This document shows positions 9,246 through 20,475 of a stretch of DNA of 64,000 bases, one piece after another (position 1 is the stretch's first letter; every line of letters starts with the position of its first letter). The notes below the pieces were generated by a model. The model had not been told where the DNA came from, made no database searches, and was given only the letters and a program-made list of their open reading frames with translations. The position numbers and the translations under genes are program-made. This DNA comes from an uncultured Eubacterium sp. (GTDB lineage: Bacteria > Bacillota > Clostridia > Oscillospirales > Acutalibacteraceae). Location of the stretch: positions 49,906 through 113,905 of the forward strand of contig CAJOJV010000002.1 of assembly GCA_905234995.1 (NCBI GenBank), in the 5' to 3' direction.

Positions 9246-10065
9246 AGCGCACCTCATTTTCGGATAAAAGAATTGTTTGCGGATTTATTATTCCCCTGTA
9301 TTCCCCACGTTTGACGTTTTCGCTTAGTGCAATATAGATGTTGCTTAGTTCGTAGCTTTTATTTGCGGTTGAAACGAGCACTTTATCAGGCTTAAACGCC
9401 TGCAGCAGTCCCTCGCCGCCTATGCTTGAATACGGCACGACTCGGCTGCACTGTGCATTTTCAAAAAGCGATTTATCGGCAACGATTACGGGATAATCGG
9501 AGAACGGCTCTTTCAGATTATTGCCGCTGTCTGCAAGGGCGAAAAAGCGCACCTGCTGCCCGTTATAATTAACCGTAACGCTGTAAAGCTGATTTTTTGC
9601 AAGCTTATTATTGTAAATGCGAAGCGCAACGACGGAAATCACATAAGCAATCAAAGCGGAAAGGAGCAGCGTTTTTGCACTGACGTTAAAATATACCACC
9701 GAATTATTGATAACAACGCCCGCGGGCTGAAAAATCAGCCACAGCCCGACGACCAAACCGACGAGAATGAAATTTGCAAGAAAGAAAATTGCGGTTTCCT
9801 TTATCAGGCATTTAACGCCCTGCCAACTGAAAGCAATTAAAATTATTATTAACGCGGCGGCGAGCCTGCCGAGATAAGTTACTGCGGGCGAAAGCTCATC
9901 AACAAGAATAACGAGCGAATACGCCCCGCCGAAAAACGAGGAAAGCACCATTCGCCAGAGGCACTCGTTTCTTTTGCAGAGCTTTTCAGTAAGCTGCAGC
10001 AGCAGAAAGGTTATAAAGAAATTGATTATAAACAGCACATCGGCATAAATGATTGTCATTCCCAT
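9235..10065 (-). CDS. spoIIGA: Sigma-E processing peptidase SpoIIGA
   Basis: Multi-TM N-terminus ([20 protein letters not shown]) and a C-terminal aspartic protease-like motif [12 protein letters not shown]; adjacent to sigE. Confidence 0.92.
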   Translation of the reverse strand: MGMTIIYADVLFIINFFITFLLLQLTEKLCKRNECLWRMVLSSFFGGAYSLVILVDELSPAVTYLGRLAAALIIILIAFSWQGVKCLIKETAIFFLANFILVGLVVGLWLIFQPAGVVINNSVVYFNVSAKTLLLSALIAYVISVVALRIYNNKLAKNQLYSVTVNYNGQQVRFFALADSGNNLKEPFSDYPVIVADKSLFENAQCSRVVPYSSIGGEGLLQAFKPDKVLVSTANKSYELSNIYIALSENVKRGEYRGIINPQTILLSENEVRYAK

Positions 10066-10116
10066 CACCGCAATAAGATTATATCGCGGCGAAAACAAAT
10101 AAATTGTCAAAAATAA

Positions 10117-10146
10117 AAGCGCCCCTGAAAAAATTCGGGAGCGCTT
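10117..10146 (-). terminator. Rho-independent terminator after the cyclophilin gene
   Basis: Minus strand: AAGCGCTCCCGAATTTTTTCAGGGGCGCTT followed by TTATTTTT. Confidence 0.75.
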
Positions 10147-10157
10147 AAAGCAATCAT

Positions 10158-10742
10158 TTATTCCGTGATTTCAATTGTTTCAATTACAACGTCGTGCACA
10201 GGCTTATCGCCCATACCGCAACGAACTGCGGCAATATTCTCAAGCGTTTTTTCACCGCTAATGAGCTGACCGAATACCGTGTGATGAAAATCAAGCCACG
10301 GCGTGCCGCCGACCTTCTTATAATTATCAATAACCTCCTCGGGATAGCCCTTATCGGTAAGCATTTCCATCTGAGAAAGGAGCGACGAGGGAACGTCCTT
10401 CGCCTGAACGATAAAGAACTGGCTTCCGTTTGTGTTCGGACCCGCGTTTGCCATTGAAAGCGCGCCGTAAAAATTGCGTGCGTCAAGCGCAAATTCATCC
10501 TCAAAGCTTTCGCCCCAGATGGATTCGCCGCCCGTGCCCGTGCCGTTCGGGTCGCCGCCCTGAATCATAAAATCCTGAATTACGCGGTGAAAAATGAGCC
10601 CGTCATAATAGCCGTTTTTAGCGTGGGTTGTGAAATTTTCAACCGCCTTCGGAGCAACCTCCGGGAAAAGCACGAATTCCATATCGCCCATATTCGTTTT
10701 AATCAGCGCCTTAACGCCTTCCTTAATCTCTAACTGATTCAT
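10158..10742 (-). CDS. Peptidyl-prolyl cis-trans isomerase (cyclophilin type)
   Basis: [54 protein letters not shown]. Confidence 0.95.
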   Translation of the reverse strand: MNQLEIKEGVKALIKTNMGDMEFVLFPEVAPKAVENFTTHAKNGYYDGLIFHRVIQDFMIQGGDPNGTGTGGESIWGESFEDEFALDARNFYGALSMANAGPNTNGSQFFIVQAKDVPSSLLSQMEMLTDKGYPEEVIDNYKKVGGTPWLDFHHTVFGQLISGEKTLENIAAVRCGMGDKPVHDVVIETIEITE

Positions 10743-12436
10743 AATTTAACCCTTTCGTTTATTGCTTTTATCGTTTCCTCATCGATTTTAACGAGCTTGC
10801 GGTCATAGGTCATTATGCCGTTAAGCTCGTCCTCAACGTCCGTAAGCTGAGTATATACGGTTGCGGCAAGCCCCGTTTCAAGCTGAGGAATAATCGTTTT
10901 CTCAAACAGGCGCTTATACGCTTTTGTGAGACTTTCCTTTGAATAATAAATCTTATAGCCGAACATTTTATCGTTAAAGGTGTGCCCCTTAATGCGCAGA
11001 GAGAAGCCGCCGAATTCGGAGAGCACATAGGGCTTCTCGCCCGTTTTAACCTTAATCGGTGTGAAATAGATGTGCTTTGAAATTACGTCCGTCACACCCC
11101 TGTCATGCCAGCCCGAGGCTGAATCAACGGTACGGGTGCCGTCATATGCCTTTATTAAATCATACGCCTTAGCGCTGTCAAACTGCCCCCAGCCCTCGTT
11201 AAAGGGCACCCAGAGCGCGATGCACGGGCAATTATAAAGCGCGTCAAGCATTTCGCGAAGCTCCTTATAATAATTATCCCTGCACTCGACGTCCGTGCGC
11301 TTAAAGGTTTTATAATTAGTATCGTCAAGATTAACTCCGATGAACGGCAGCACGCTGATTTCGGAGCCGTACTGACCTCCGCCGTTAACCATATCCTGCC
11401 AAACGATTATGCCGTTTTTATCGCAGTAGTGATACCACAATAGCGGCTCAACCTTAATGTGCTTGCGCAGCATATTATAGCCGAGGCGCTTTGCCGTTTT
11501 CACGTCAAACTCCATAGCCTCGTTTGAGGGCGGAGTTAAGAAGCCGTCTGGGTAATACCCTTGGTCAAGAAGCCCGTTATGGAAATAGGGCTTGTTGTTA
11601 AGAAACAGCCTTTCAATTCCGTTTTCATCCTTGCCGACGGAGAATTTGCACATACCGAAATATGACTTTATGCGCTCTCCGCAGGCGGTAAATACCACGT
11701 CGTAGAGGAACGGGCTTTCGGGCGACCACGGCTTGAAATCGGGCAGCTTAATTGTTTTTTCCCTCGTTTCGGCAACGAGCTCGCCTCCGTCATACACAGA
11801 GGTAACGACGTCATCAGTGCCGAAAAATTCGAAGCTGACCTGCTCTTTATCATAATCGGGCGTAATTCTAACGCGCTGCAGAAATACCTGCGGCGTGCTT
11901 TCAAGCCAGACAGTCTGCCAAATACCGCTTTGCGGGCTGTACCATATTCCGCCCCTTTTAAAGCGCTGCTTGCCGCGCGAATGCTCGCGGGTGTCGGAAT
12001 AATCCTTAACGCAGACATTTAGCGTGTTTTCGCCGTCAACAAGATAATCAGTGAGCTCAAACGTAAACGGCGTGAAGCCGCCGACGTGCCTGCCGACCTG
12101 CGCGCCGTTTAGATAAACGACCGCAATCTGATCCACCGCGCCGAAATTTATGAACACCCTGCCCTTATTAAAGCCCTCGGGCAAGGTGAATTTCCTTTCA
12201 TAATGAAGAAATTCATCGGGAGTTAAAACCCTGTTAACGCCCGAAAGCGGCGCCTCGGGTGAAAACGGAACTATGATTTCCTGCGAAAACGAAGACGGAA
12301 TTTCGCCCGATTTTGTGAATTCGCAGCGCCATTTGCCGTTGAGGTTATAATAGCTGCTTCGCACGAACTGCGGACGCGGATATTCCGCAAGCGGCATTTC
12401 CCTATTCAGTTTTTCGCCGAACTCGGTTAAGAGCAT
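10739..12436 (-). CDS. Glycoside hydrolase family 2 protein (beta-galactosidase/glucuronidase-like)
   Basis: Sugar-binding jelly roll, [61 protein letters not shown]; no signal peptide. Confidence 0.88.
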   Translation of the reverse strand: MLLTEFGEKLNREMPLAEYPRPQFVRSSYYNLNGKWRCEFTKSGEIPSSFSQEIIVPFSPEAPLSGVNRVLTPDEFLHYERKFTLPEGFNKGRVFINFGAVDQIAVVYLNGAQVGRHVGGFTPFTFELTDYLVDGENTLNVCVKDYSDTREHSRGKQRFKRGGIWYSPQSGIWQTVWLESTPQVFLQRVRITPDYDKEQVSFEFFGTDDVVTSVYDGGELVAETREKTIKLPDFKPWSPESPFLYDVVFTACGERIKSYFGMCKFSVGKDENGIERLFLNNKPYFHNGLLDQGYYPDGFLTPPSNEAMEFDVKTAKRLGYNMLRKHIKVEPLLWYHYCDKNGIIVWQDMVNGGGQYGSEISVLPFIGVNLDDTNYKTFKRTDVECRDNYYKELREMLDALYNCPCIALWVPFNEGWGQFDSAKAYDLIKAYDGTRTVDSASGWHDRGVTDVISKHIYFTPIKVKTGEKPYVLSEFGGFSLRIKGHTFNDKMFGYKIYYSKESLTKAYKRLFEKTIIPQLETGLAATVYTQLTDVEDELNGIMTYDRKLVKIDEETIKAINERVKL

Positions 12437-14136
12437 TATTTTTCCTCGCTTATAATCTTTGAGTTTTCTATGCGGACGTATTTATTGCAGATTTCAAGCG
12501 CCGCCTTTTTGTGGCTTACTATAATGCAGGTGACGTTTTTCATCTGCTTTAAATTCATCAAAAACTGCTTTTCGGTTTCCTCATCAAGCGCAGAGGTTGC
12601 CTCATCAAGCAGAATAACGGGTGATTTTGAAAGGAGCGAGCGCGCGATTGCAAGGCGCTGAATCTGCCCCTCGGAAAGCCCCATTCCCTTTTCGCCTATA
12701 ACGGTTTCAATGCCGAGCGGCAGCTCGTCAATAAACTGCTTTGCGCAGGAAATTCGGATTGCCTCATCAATTTCCTCATCCGTAACGTTATCGTTAATAA
12801 AGGTCAGGTTTTCCCTGATTGTGCCCGACAGCAGCATATTACCCTGCGGCACGTAGGCAAAGAGCTTCCTCGTATGTCGGTCAACCGAAATACTTTCAGT
12901 GCCGAGCTTAAGCTCAACCGAGCCGCTCTGCACCTTGAACACGCCGAGCAGCAGCTTGAGCAACGTGCTTTTGCCGATGCCCGAAATACCCATAATTGCC
13001 ACGAAATCGCCCTTTTTAACCGTGAGCGAGGTATTGTCAAGAATAATATCCCTGTCATACTTAAACGAAATATTATTAAAGGAAATTGCGGAAAGCGCGT
13101 TATAGGTTTTATCCGTGTCAATATCTTCTGCATTTGCCTCCTCCTCATCGGGAAGATTGCAGATTTCCATCATTCGCTCTGCGGAGGCAATCATATTATA
13201 ATATCTCGGCAAAATGCTTGAAAGGCTTGCAAAGGGACCCTGCACCTGATTTACGAGCTGAAGCATTGCCGTGACGGTACCGTAGGTCATACTGCCGTCA
13301 AGCAGCTTTAACGCGCCGAAGGCAAGCGCAAAAACGTAGCCTGCATTAAAGGTTGTTGAAACGCCCGCATTTGAAGCGATTGCCATAAAGCGGCGCTTCA
13401 TCCTTGCCTTATAGTTAACCTCCTGCAGCTCCTCAGCCTCAGCGTCTATTTTTTCCTCAACGCCGAAGGCCTTGACAACGAGCAGATTGATAATGCTTTC
13501 CTGAATAAAGGAGCGGGTTTTGCCCTCCGTTGCCTGAACGTTTTTATGCAGCTTTTTAAGCGTGCCCCTGAACATACGTAGCACGCAGAAAACGAGAATT
13601 CCGCCGATTAAAAATACGAGCGCAAAAATCTTGTTTATGATAACGAGATAAACGAACGCGCACAGCAGCTTAACTACATAGAACGCAAAGTTCGGCAGAA
13701 TGCTCGTCATACCCTCGGTAACGACGAGCACGTCGTTAAACATTCTGTTCTGCAGCTCGCCCGTGTGATATTCGGAAACCGAGGAATAATCCTTTTTCAT
13801 TATCTGAGTGAGCAGATGCCTTTTATAGATTATATCAAGCCTGCCCTTGCATCTTTCCGAAAAGCTGTTTGAAAACAGATTGCAGGTAAGCTGCGCCATA
13901 ATTATGCAGAAAAGCGCAATGGCATATTTAATTACGTAACGCATATCGTGATAAACGACTGCGCCGTCAATAATATGCTTTGAAAAATTGGCAAAAACGA
14001 CGGAAAGGCTTGCCCAGATTACGTTTGAAATGAGAATCAAAACGATTTTATAAAGCTGGCTTTTGCCCACTTTCATCAGCCATTTAATTGCATACTTATC
14101 CGATTTTTTAATTCCGAAATTTCTTTTATTTTCCAA
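12436..14136 (-). CDS. ABC transporter, fused permease/ATPase (exporter type)
   Basis: Six-TM N-terminal half; GISGIGKSTLLKLLLG Walker A, LSEGQIQRLAIARSLL, VILLDEATSALD. Confidence 0.93.
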   Translation of the reverse strand: MENKRNFGIKKSDKYAIKWLMKVGKSQLYKIVLILISNVIWASLSVVFANFSKHIIDGAVVYHDMRYVIKYAIALFCIIMAQLTCNLFSNSFSERCKGRLDIIYKRHLLTQIMKKDYSSVSEYHTGELQNRMFNDVLVVTEGMTSILPNFAFYVVKLLCAFVYLVIINKIFALVFLIGGILVFCVLRMFRGTLKKLHKNVQATEGKTRSFIQESIINLLVVKAFGVEEKIDAEAEELQEVNYKARMKRRFMAIASNAGVSTTFNAGYVFALAFGALKLLDGSMTYGTVTAMLQLVNQVQGPFASLSSILPRYYNMIASAERMMEICNLPDEEEANAEDIDTDKTYNALSAISFNNISFKYDRDIILDNTSLTVKKGDFVAIMGISGIGKSTLLKLLLGVFKVQSGSVELKLGTESISVDRHTRKLFAYVPQGNMLLSGTIRENLTFINDNVTDEEIDEAIRISCAKQFIDELPLGIETVIGEKGMGLSEGQIQRLAIARSLLSKSPVILLDEATSALDEETEKQFLMNLKQMKNVTCIIVSHKKAALEICNKYVRIENSKIISEEK

Positions 14137-14140
14137 GAAA

Positions 14141-14611
14141 TTAACCTCTCTTGATAATTCTGTTAATCAGTCTTTTAATCCTGCCGAAAACCCTGTTGGG
14201 TATCAGCACGAAAAATCTTACGGGCAGCAACGCCACCCAGATTTTTGAATAGAGCTTATAGCCCTTATTCGTTTCCAAATCAATATAGCGCCTGCCGTTT
14301 TTATAAAAGGCAACGAGCTTGCCGATAATCATATCGTCGGTAACGTATTCCCTGTTGCGCAGATTATCGCCGACGATGAGATAATGGTCGTCATAAACCT
14401 CAATAACCCTGTGCATAACGTATTTACCGCTCGGCAGAATATATACGGGTATATCGTATTTTTCCATTCTGCCCTTCGGCTTAACGACGATAACGGTATC
14501 CCTCTGATGATGGATAAGCGGCTCCATTGAGGTGCCCGAGGTGAGCCCCGTGTAAATGCCGTTTTGCTCCAGCGCTTCCTTTATTGACTTTGCATCGCCC
14601 GAATTATTCAA
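14141..14611 (-). CDS. S24/S26 family peptidase (signal peptidase I-like)
   Basis: TSGTSMEPLIHHQRDTVIV (Ser region), YVMHRVIEVYDDHYLIVGDNLRNRE. Confidence 0.88.
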   Translation of the reverse strand: MNNSGDAKSIKEALEQNGIYTGLTSGTSMEPLIHHQRDTVIVVKPKGRMEKYDIPVYILPSGKYVMHRVIEVYDDHYLIVGDNLRNREYVTDDMIIGKLVAFYKNGRRYIDLETNKGYKLYSKIWVALLPVRFFVLIPNRVFGRIKRLINRIIKRG

Positions 14612-14697
14612 CGCAATTCTCCTAAACCGACAAATCTAATTTATATATTATAACATAATAACCGCATATATGCAAATAAACTGATAACAATTGCCCA

Positions 14698-14735
14698 GTC
14701 GCAATAATGCGACAGCTCCCCTTACACAGGGGAGC
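14698..14735. repeat. Twin-hairpin intergenic repeat (family B, copy 2)
   Basis: GTCGCA ataa TGCGAC a GCTCCCCT tacac AGGGGAGC. Confidence 0.75.
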
Positions 14736-14749
14736 CTGATAAAGCATAA

Positions 14750-15160
14750 TTATATTTTGAGTTCATAAGAAATGTTATTCTCATCGCACCAGGCGCAGAG
14801 CTTTTTGGCGATATAGCTTTGGGCAAAATCATCAATACCCTCGCTGAGCTCGGGATATACGTTATAGCATTTCCAAAACTTATCCATAAAATCCTCTGAT
14901 TTAACGGCACGAAGGCTGTTAATAAGCTTCTCGGAGCCCTTTTCGCGGACGAAGGCTCTTAACATTTCCTCATTGCCGATATGAATAAACGGAATAATGC
15001 CGAGGGAAACGTAGTACTCAATCTGCCCCATATTCTCGGGCTTATCCTCAGCATTAAAATCGCTGATATTTTTTATTGAATAATCATTATAGGAAAACCA
15101 GTATTCAGAGGAACCGCCGCCGCATTTGCGAAGCACCTCATCAGTTATTTCAAGTGTCAT
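14750..15160 (-). CDS. Hypothetical protein co-directional with ilv-leu genes
   Basis: 136 aa ORF starting 3 bp after leuD stop; no recognised family. Confidence 0.7.
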   Translation of the reverse strand: MTLEITDEVLRKCGGGSSEYWFSYNDYSIKNISDFNAEDKPENMGQIEYYVSLGIIPFIHIGNEEMLRAFVREKGSEKLINSLRAVKSEDFMDKFWKCYNVYPELSEGIDDFAQSYIAKKLCAWCDENNISYELKI

Positions 15161-15163
15161 TTC

Positions 15164-15646
15164 TTACTGCTCCAGAGATTTAAGGAGCCCTCCTTTGGAA
15201 ATAATATCCTGAATAAACGGCGGGAACGGCTGTGCCTGATAGGTTTTGCCCGTAGTAATATCCGTTATTACACCGGTTTCAAAATCAACGGAAACCTCAT
15301 CGCCCTCGCTGATTTCATTTGCTGCAGCCTCACATTCAAGAATAGCAAGACCGATGTTGATTGCATTTCTGTAAAAAATTCTTGCAAAGGTTGAAGCTAT
15401 AACGCAGGAAATACCGCTTGCCTTAATTGCAATCGGTGCATGCTCTCTTGATGAGCCGCAGCCGAAATTCGCCTTTGCAACCATTATATCGCCGGGCTTA
15501 ACCTTACTGACGAACTCGGCGTCAATATCCTCCATACAGTGAGAGGCAAGCCAAGCATCGTCGCTCTTATTAAGATAGCGTGCAGGGATGATAACGTCCG
15601 TGTCAACGTTATCGCCGAACTTATGCACAATTCCTTTTGCATTCAT
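15164..15646 (-). CDS. leuD: 3-isopropylmalate dehydratase small subunit
   Basis: [56 protein letters not shown]. Confidence 0.96.
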   Translation of the reverse strand: MNAKGIVHKFGDNVDTDVIIPARYLNKSDDAWLASHCMEDIDAEFVSKVKPGDIMVAKANFGCGSSREHAPIAIKASGISCVIASTFARIFYRNAINIGLAILECEAAANEISEGDEVSVDFETGVITDITTGKTYQAQPFPPFIQDIISKGGLLKSLEQ

Positions 15647-15658
15647 ACTGCGCACCTC

Positions 15659-16927
15659 CTAAATTTTCTCAGGGTCAGCAATATAACCCTTGATTGCAGA
15701 AGCGGCGGCAACTGCGGGAGAAGCAAGATAAATCTCCGACTCCGTGTGCCCCATTCTGCCGACAAAGTTTCTGTTTGAGGTTGAAACCGCTCTCTCGCCC
15801 TTGGCAAGAATACCCATATGACCGCCGAGGCAGGGACCGCAGGTGGGAGTTGAAACGATTGCGCCCGCTTCAACGAAAATCTCCGCAAGGCCTTCCTTAA
15901 TGCAGTTAAGATAAATCTGCTGGGTTGCGGGGATTACGATTACGCGCACGCCCTTTGCAACCTTTCTGCCCTTAAGGATTTCGGCAGCCTCGCGCATATC
16001 CTGCATCCTGCCGTTCGTGCAGGAGCCGATAACAACCTGGTCAATCTTAATCTCGCCGACCTCGTCAATGGTTTTCGTATTCTCCGGAAGATGAGGGAAT
16101 GCAACGGTCGGGCGAAGCGTGCTCAAATCAATTTCAATCACGCTGTCATACTCAGCATCTGCATCTGCCTCAAACACTTTATATTCGCGTTGTGAGCGAC
16201 CGTTAACGTAATCAAGAGTAACCTCATCAACGGGGAAAATGCCATTTTTGGCGCCGCATTCAATCGCCATATTTGCAATGGTCAAGCGGTCGTCCATTGA
16301 GAGAATCTTAATACCGTCGCCTACAAATTCAAGGCTTTTATACAACGCGCCGTCAACGCCGATTTCACCAATGAGATGAAGCACGACGTCCTTGCCGCTG
16401 ACGTACTTATTCTTCTTGCCCGTTACAACAACTTTGATGGCGGACGGAACCTTGAACCAAGCCATACCCGTTGCCATACCCGCCGCCATATCCGTTGAGC
16501 CGACGCCGGTTGAAAATGCGCCGAGCGCGCCGTAGGTGCAGGTGTGGCTGTCCGCGCCGATAATGCAGTCGCCGCAGGTTACGATGCCCTGCTCGGGAAG
16601 GAGCGCATGCTCAATGCCCATATTGCCGACGTCGTAATAATGCAGAATATCGTTTTTCTTTGCAAATTCGCGCACCTGCTTGCAGTTCTGCGCGGACTGA
16701 ATATCCTTATTCGGCGTGAAGTGATCCATAACAAGTGAAATTCTTGTTTTATCAAACACCTTATCAATGCCGAATTTATTCATTTCATTAATTGCAACGG
16801 GTGAGGTTACATCATTGCCGAGCACCATATCGAGCTTTGCATTGATGAGCTGACCCGCAACAACGCTGTCAAGCCCTGCGTGAGCCGCAAGGATTTTCTG
16901 AGTCATCGTCATACCCATTTGTATCAC
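15659..16927 (-). CDS. leuC: 3-isopropylmalate dehydratase large subunit
   Basis: [69 protein letters not shown]. Confidence 0.96.
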   Translation of the reverse strand: MIQMGMTMTQKILAAHAGLDSVVAGQLINAKLDMVLGNDVTSPVAINEMNKFGIDKVFDKTRISLVMDHFTPNKDIQSAQNCKQVREFAKKNDILHYYDVGNMGIEHALLPEQGIVTCGDCIIGADSHTCTYGALGAFSTGVGSTDMAAGMATGMAWFKVPSAIKVVVTGKKNKYVSGKDVVLHLIGEIGVDGALYKSLEFVGDGIKILSMDDRLTIANMAIECGAKNGIFPVDEVTLDYVNGRSQREYKVFEADADAEYDSVIEIDLSTLRPTVAFPHLPENTKTIDEVGEIKIDQVVIGSCTNGRMQDMREAAEILKGRKVAKGVRVIVIPATQQIYLNCIKEGLAEIFVEAGAIVSTPTCGPCLGGHMGILAKGERAVSTSNRNFVGRMGHTESEIYLASPAVAAASAIKGYIADPEKI

Positions 16928-16943
16928 CTGATTTCAATAATAA

Positions 16944-17453
16944 TTATACGTCCTCCGTGAAGGAGCCTGCCCCTCTTTCAAGTGAGGTTATACCCGTTCT
17001 TGCAAGCTCAACGATGCCGAAGTCTTTTTCAATTAATTCGATAAACTCGTCAATAGTTTCGCTCGTGCCTGTGAATTCAAGAGTAATCGTATCAAGCGAA
17101 ACGTCAAGCACGCGCGCGCCGTATTTAACGTTGAAAGCAAGAAGCGCATTTTTAACGTCAATGCCGTGCGCCTTAACCTTAATCAGAAGCAGCTCCGAGG
17201 AAACGGCGCTGTCCTCCTTAAGCTGCGAAACCTTTTTAACGATTTCAAGCTTAATGAGCTGGCGCTTAATCTGGCGGAAGTTTTCGGGCTCCGTGAACAC
17301 CTCAATCGTCATTCTTGAGAAAAGCGGATTTTCCGTTTCACTAACCGTGAGCGAGGAGATGTTATAGCCCCTTCTTGAGAAAAGGCTTGCAACACGCTGA
17401 AGCACGCCGCTGACGTTATCAACGAGTACCGATAAAACCAATCTTTCTTTCAT
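16944..17453 (-). CDS. ilvN: Acetolactate synthase small subunit
   Basis: LSVLVDNVSGVLQRVASLFSRRGYNISSLTV ACT domain; downstream of ilvB. Confidence 0.95.
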   Translation of the reverse strand: MKERLVLSVLVDNVSGVLQRVASLFSRRGYNISSLTVSETENPLFSRMTIEVFTEPENFRQIKRQLIKLEIVKKVSQLKEDSAVSSELLLIKVKAHGIDVKNALLAFNVKYGARVLDVSLDTITLEFTGTSETIDEFIELIEKDFGIVELARTGITSLERGAGSFTEDV

Positions 17454-17465
17454 TGTGCAGCCTCC

Positions 17466-19127
17466 TTAAATTTTTTCAATAGTATCCGCTGCCGAACCGC
17501 CCGGAGGAATCATCGGCAATACGTTTGAATCGGGGCTTACTCTGCAATCTATAAGCACGGGGCCGTCAAAAGCAAGTGCCTCGTCAACAACTGCGGCAAT
17601 ATCATCATTAGTGGAAATCCTCATTCCTTTAACACCGAAAGCCTCTGCAACCTTAACGAAATCCGTTTTTCTGTGCGGATCGGTATCAGCAAAGCGGTTG
17701 CCGTAAAGCAGCTTCTGCCACTGGCGTACCATACCGAGCACGGCGTTATTCATAATAAACACCTTAACGGGAACATTATAAGACGCCATAGTTGCAAGCT
17801 CTGCAAGGTTCATATGGAAGCCGCCGTCGCCCGCAAACATAACAACCGTTTTATCCGGGCAGCCGATCTGACCGCCGATTGAAGCGCCCATTGAATAGCC
17901 CATAGTGCCGAGGCCGCCCGAGGTGAGCAGAGTTCTCGGCTGCTTGAACTTATAGAACTGTGCAGCCCAGAGCTGATGCTGACCAACGTCTGTTACAACC
18001 AATGTATCCTCAGCTGTTTTGCTGTCAACATACTCAATAAGAGTCTGCGGATTAACGTAATCGCCGATCTGATTCTGAACAAACGGTCTCTTGGACTGCT
18101 CGATTTCATTCTTCCAGTCGCTGTGGTCTGCCTGCTCAAGCAAATCGGTGAGCATAGGCAAAACCTCGCTTAAATCGCCCTTAAGGTGATAGTTTGAAAC
18201 GACGTTCTTATCCATCTCAGCGGGGTCAATATCAATATGTACAATTTCTGCATTGGGCGCAAACATAGCTCTGTTGCCTGCAACACGGTCCGAAAACCTT
18301 GCGCCGCAGGTTACGAGCACGTCGCAATCGTGAGCAGCCTTATTGCATTCAAATCTGCCGTGCATACCGATAAGGCCGAGATGAAGCGGATGGCCGTTCG
18401 GAAATGCGCCGAGACCCATAAGGGTTGAAGCAACGGGAGCGTCCAGCTTTTCCGCAAATTTAATCAAAGCGCCCGCAGCGTCTGAAAGAATTGCGCCGCC
18501 GCCGACGTAAATAAGCGGCTTCTTTGCGCTTTTAAGAATTTCCAGCGCTCTGTCAACGCAATCCTGTGAAGGCTTAATCGGCTCGTCCGGCACCTGAGCA
18601 GGCTCGGGACTGTATTCGCATTTTGCGGCGGTAACGTCCTTCGGAATATCAATGAGCACGGGGCCCTTCCTTCCGCTTGTTGCAATCTTGAATGCGCGGC
18701 GAATCGTGGGAGCCAGATCCTCAATATTCTTAACAAAGAAATTATGCTTCGTGATAGGCATAGTAATACCGCAGATATCAACCTCCTGGAAGGTATCTCT
18801 TCCGATAAGGCTGTTTGCAACATTAGCCGTAATTGCAATAACGGGAACAGAATCAAGATAAGCCGTTGCAATACCCGTTACAAGATTTGTTGCGCCGGGG
18901 CCTGAGGTTGCGAAGCAAACGCCGACCTTGCCGGTTGCGCGGGCATAACCGTCCGCCGCATGGGACGCGCCCTGCTCGTGAGCGGTTAAGATATGGTTAA
19001 AAGTGTCGCCATACTTATACAGCTCATCAAAGATATTAAGAATAGTTCCGCCGGGGTAGCCGAATATGGTATCTACTCCCTGCTCCTTTAATACCTCAAG
19101 AACAATCTGAGAACCGTTTAATTCCAT
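17466..19127 (-). CDS. ilvB: Acetolactate synthase large subunit
   Basis: TPP enzyme motifs: FGYPGGTILNIFDELY, HEQGASHAADGYARATGKVGVCFATSGPGATN, GDGGFHMNLAEL. Confidence 0.96.
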   Translation of the reverse strand: MELNGSQIVLEVLKEQGVDTIFGYPGGTILNIFDELYKYGDTFNHILTAHEQGASHAADGYARATGKVGVCFATSGPGATNLVTGIATAYLDSVPVIAITANVANSLIGRDTFQEVDICGITMPITKHNFFVKNIEDLAPTIRRAFKIATSGRKGPVLIDIPKDVTAAKCEYSPEPAQVPDEPIKPSQDCVDRALEILKSAKKPLIYVGGGAILSDAAGALIKFAEKLDAPVASTLMGLGAFPNGHPLHLGLIGMHGRFECNKAAHDCDVLVTCGARFSDRVAGNRAMFAPNAEIVHIDIDPAEMDKNVVSNYHLKGDLSEVLPMLTDLLEQADHSDWKNEIEQSKRPFVQNQIGDYVNPQTLIEYVDSKTAEDTLVVTDVGQHQLWAAQFYKFKQPRTLLTSGGLGTMGYSMGASIGGQIGCPDKTVVMFAGDGGFHMNLAELATMASYNVPVKVFIMNNAVLGMVRQWQKLLYGNRFADTDPHRKTDFVKVAEAFGVKGMRISTNDDIAAVVDEALAFDGPVLIDCRVSPDSNVLPMIPPGGSAADTIEKI

Positions 19128-19179
19128 AAAATCCTCTCCATATATATTTAAGATTAAATATTTACATTATATGTTGATT

Positions 19180-19208
19180 ATTTTATTACTTTAAGCACAC
19201 AAAGTCAA
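19180..19208 (-). promoter_or_regulatory. Sigma-A-like promoter for ilvB
   Basis: Minus strand TTGACT-17 bp-TAAAAT in the ilvB/ychF divergent intergenic region. Confidence 0.5.
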
Positions 19209-19292
19209 GAATATATTTTTTGCTTGCTAAATCTTTCCGTATGATATATACTATCAATTGTAATTTTTCTCATTTCCCGAAAGGAATTAACA

Positions 19293-20387
19293 ATGAAACT
19301 TGGAATAGTCGGTTTGCCGAACGTAGGCAAAAGCACACTTTTTAACGCAATAACAAACGCAGGCGCACAGAGCGCAAACTACCCTTTCTGCACGATTGAG
19401 CCGAACGTAGGTATGGTCAGCGTGCCGGATGAAAGGCTTGATAAGCTTGCGGAAATGTTTGAGCCCGATAAATTCACTCCCGCAACGATTGAATTTGTTG
19501 ATATCGCGGGGCTCGTTAAGGGCGCCTCTAAGGGCGAGGGGCTCGGCAATAAATTCCTGAGCCACATAAGAGAGGTTGACGCAATCATTCACGTTGTGCG
19601 CTGCTTTGAGAATACGGATATTACTCACGTTGACGGCAGCATTGACCCCGCAAGGGATATTGAAACAATTAATCTTGAGCTTGTGCTTTCGGATCTGGAA
19701 ATTCTTTCAAGGAGAATTGACAGCCGCAAAAAGGCAATGAAGGGCGATAAAACGCTTGCCGCAGAGGTTGCATTTTTAGAGCGTCTTTACGCTGAAATGC
19801 AGAACGGCAAAACCGCCAGAAGCGTTGATATAAGCGAGGATGAGGAGGAATTCCTCAAAGAGGTTTCCCTGCTTACAATCAAGCCCGTTATCTACGCCTG
19901 CAATATGAGCGAGGATGATTTTGCAAACGGCATTGAGAGCAACGAAAACTTCAATATCGTTAAGGAAATCGCCGCTGCAGAGGGCGCCGAAACGCTTCCG
20001 ATTTGCGCTGAAATGGAAGCGGAAATCGCCACCCTTGACGAGGACGAGAAGGAAATGTTTCTTGCAGATATGGGCCTTGAAAAGAGCGGGCTTGACAGGC
20101 TTATCAAGAAAAGCTATCACCTGCTCGGATTAATCTCCTTCCTGACGGCGGGCAAAAAAGAGGTTCGCGCCTGGACTATTAAAGAGGGCACCAAGGCACC
20201 GCAGGCAGCGGGCAAAATTCACACGGATTTTGAGCGCGGCTTTATCAGGGCTGAGGTTGTTTCTTTTGCAGATTTAACAGAAAACGGCTCACTTTCCGCT
20301 TGCAGGGAGAAAGGGCTTGTGAGAAGCGAAGGCAAGGAATATATAATGAAAGACGGCGATATAGTTGAATTTCGCTTCAATGTATAA
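19293..20387 (+). CDS. ychF: Redox-regulated ATPase/GTPase YchF
   Basis: MKLGIVGLPNVGKSTLFNAITNAGAQSANYPFCTIEPN, VDIAGLVKGASKGEGLGNKFLSHIREVDAI. Confidence 0.97.
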   Translation: MKLGIVGLPNVGKSTLFNAITNAGAQSANYPFCTIEPNVGMVSVPDERLDKLAEMFEPDKFTPATIEFVDIAGLVKGASKGEGLGNKFLSHIREVDAIIHVVRCFENTDITHVDGSIDPARDIETINLELVLSDLEILSRRIDSRKKAMKGDKTLAAEVAFLERLYAEMQNGKTARSVDISEDEEEFLKEVSLLTIKPVIYACNMSEDDFANGIESNENFNIVKEIAAAEGAETLPICAEMEAEIATLDEDEKEMFLADMGLEKSGLDRLIKKSYHLLGLISFLTAGKKEVRAWTIKEGTKAPQAAGKIHTDFERGFIRAEVVSFADLTENGSLSACREKGLVRSEGKEYIMKDGDIVEFRFNV

Positions 20388-20418
20388 AAATTCGCCAATT
20401 TTTGTATATTTTTAAATC

Positions 20419-20447
20419 TTGACAATATTTTTAAATTATTATATTAT
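20419..20447 (+). promoter_or_regulatory. Sigma-A-like promoter for the sigH-like gene
   Basis: TTGACA-17 bp-TATTAT. Confidence 0.55.
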
Positions 20448-20475
20448 GTAACGTAAGAAAGACGGAGGATTTATA

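Noticed and set aside
19128-19292. T-box or leader-peptide attenuator upstream of ilvB
   Set aside because: Only about 165 bp with a simple promoter; no T-box motif or specifier/antiterminator stem seen.
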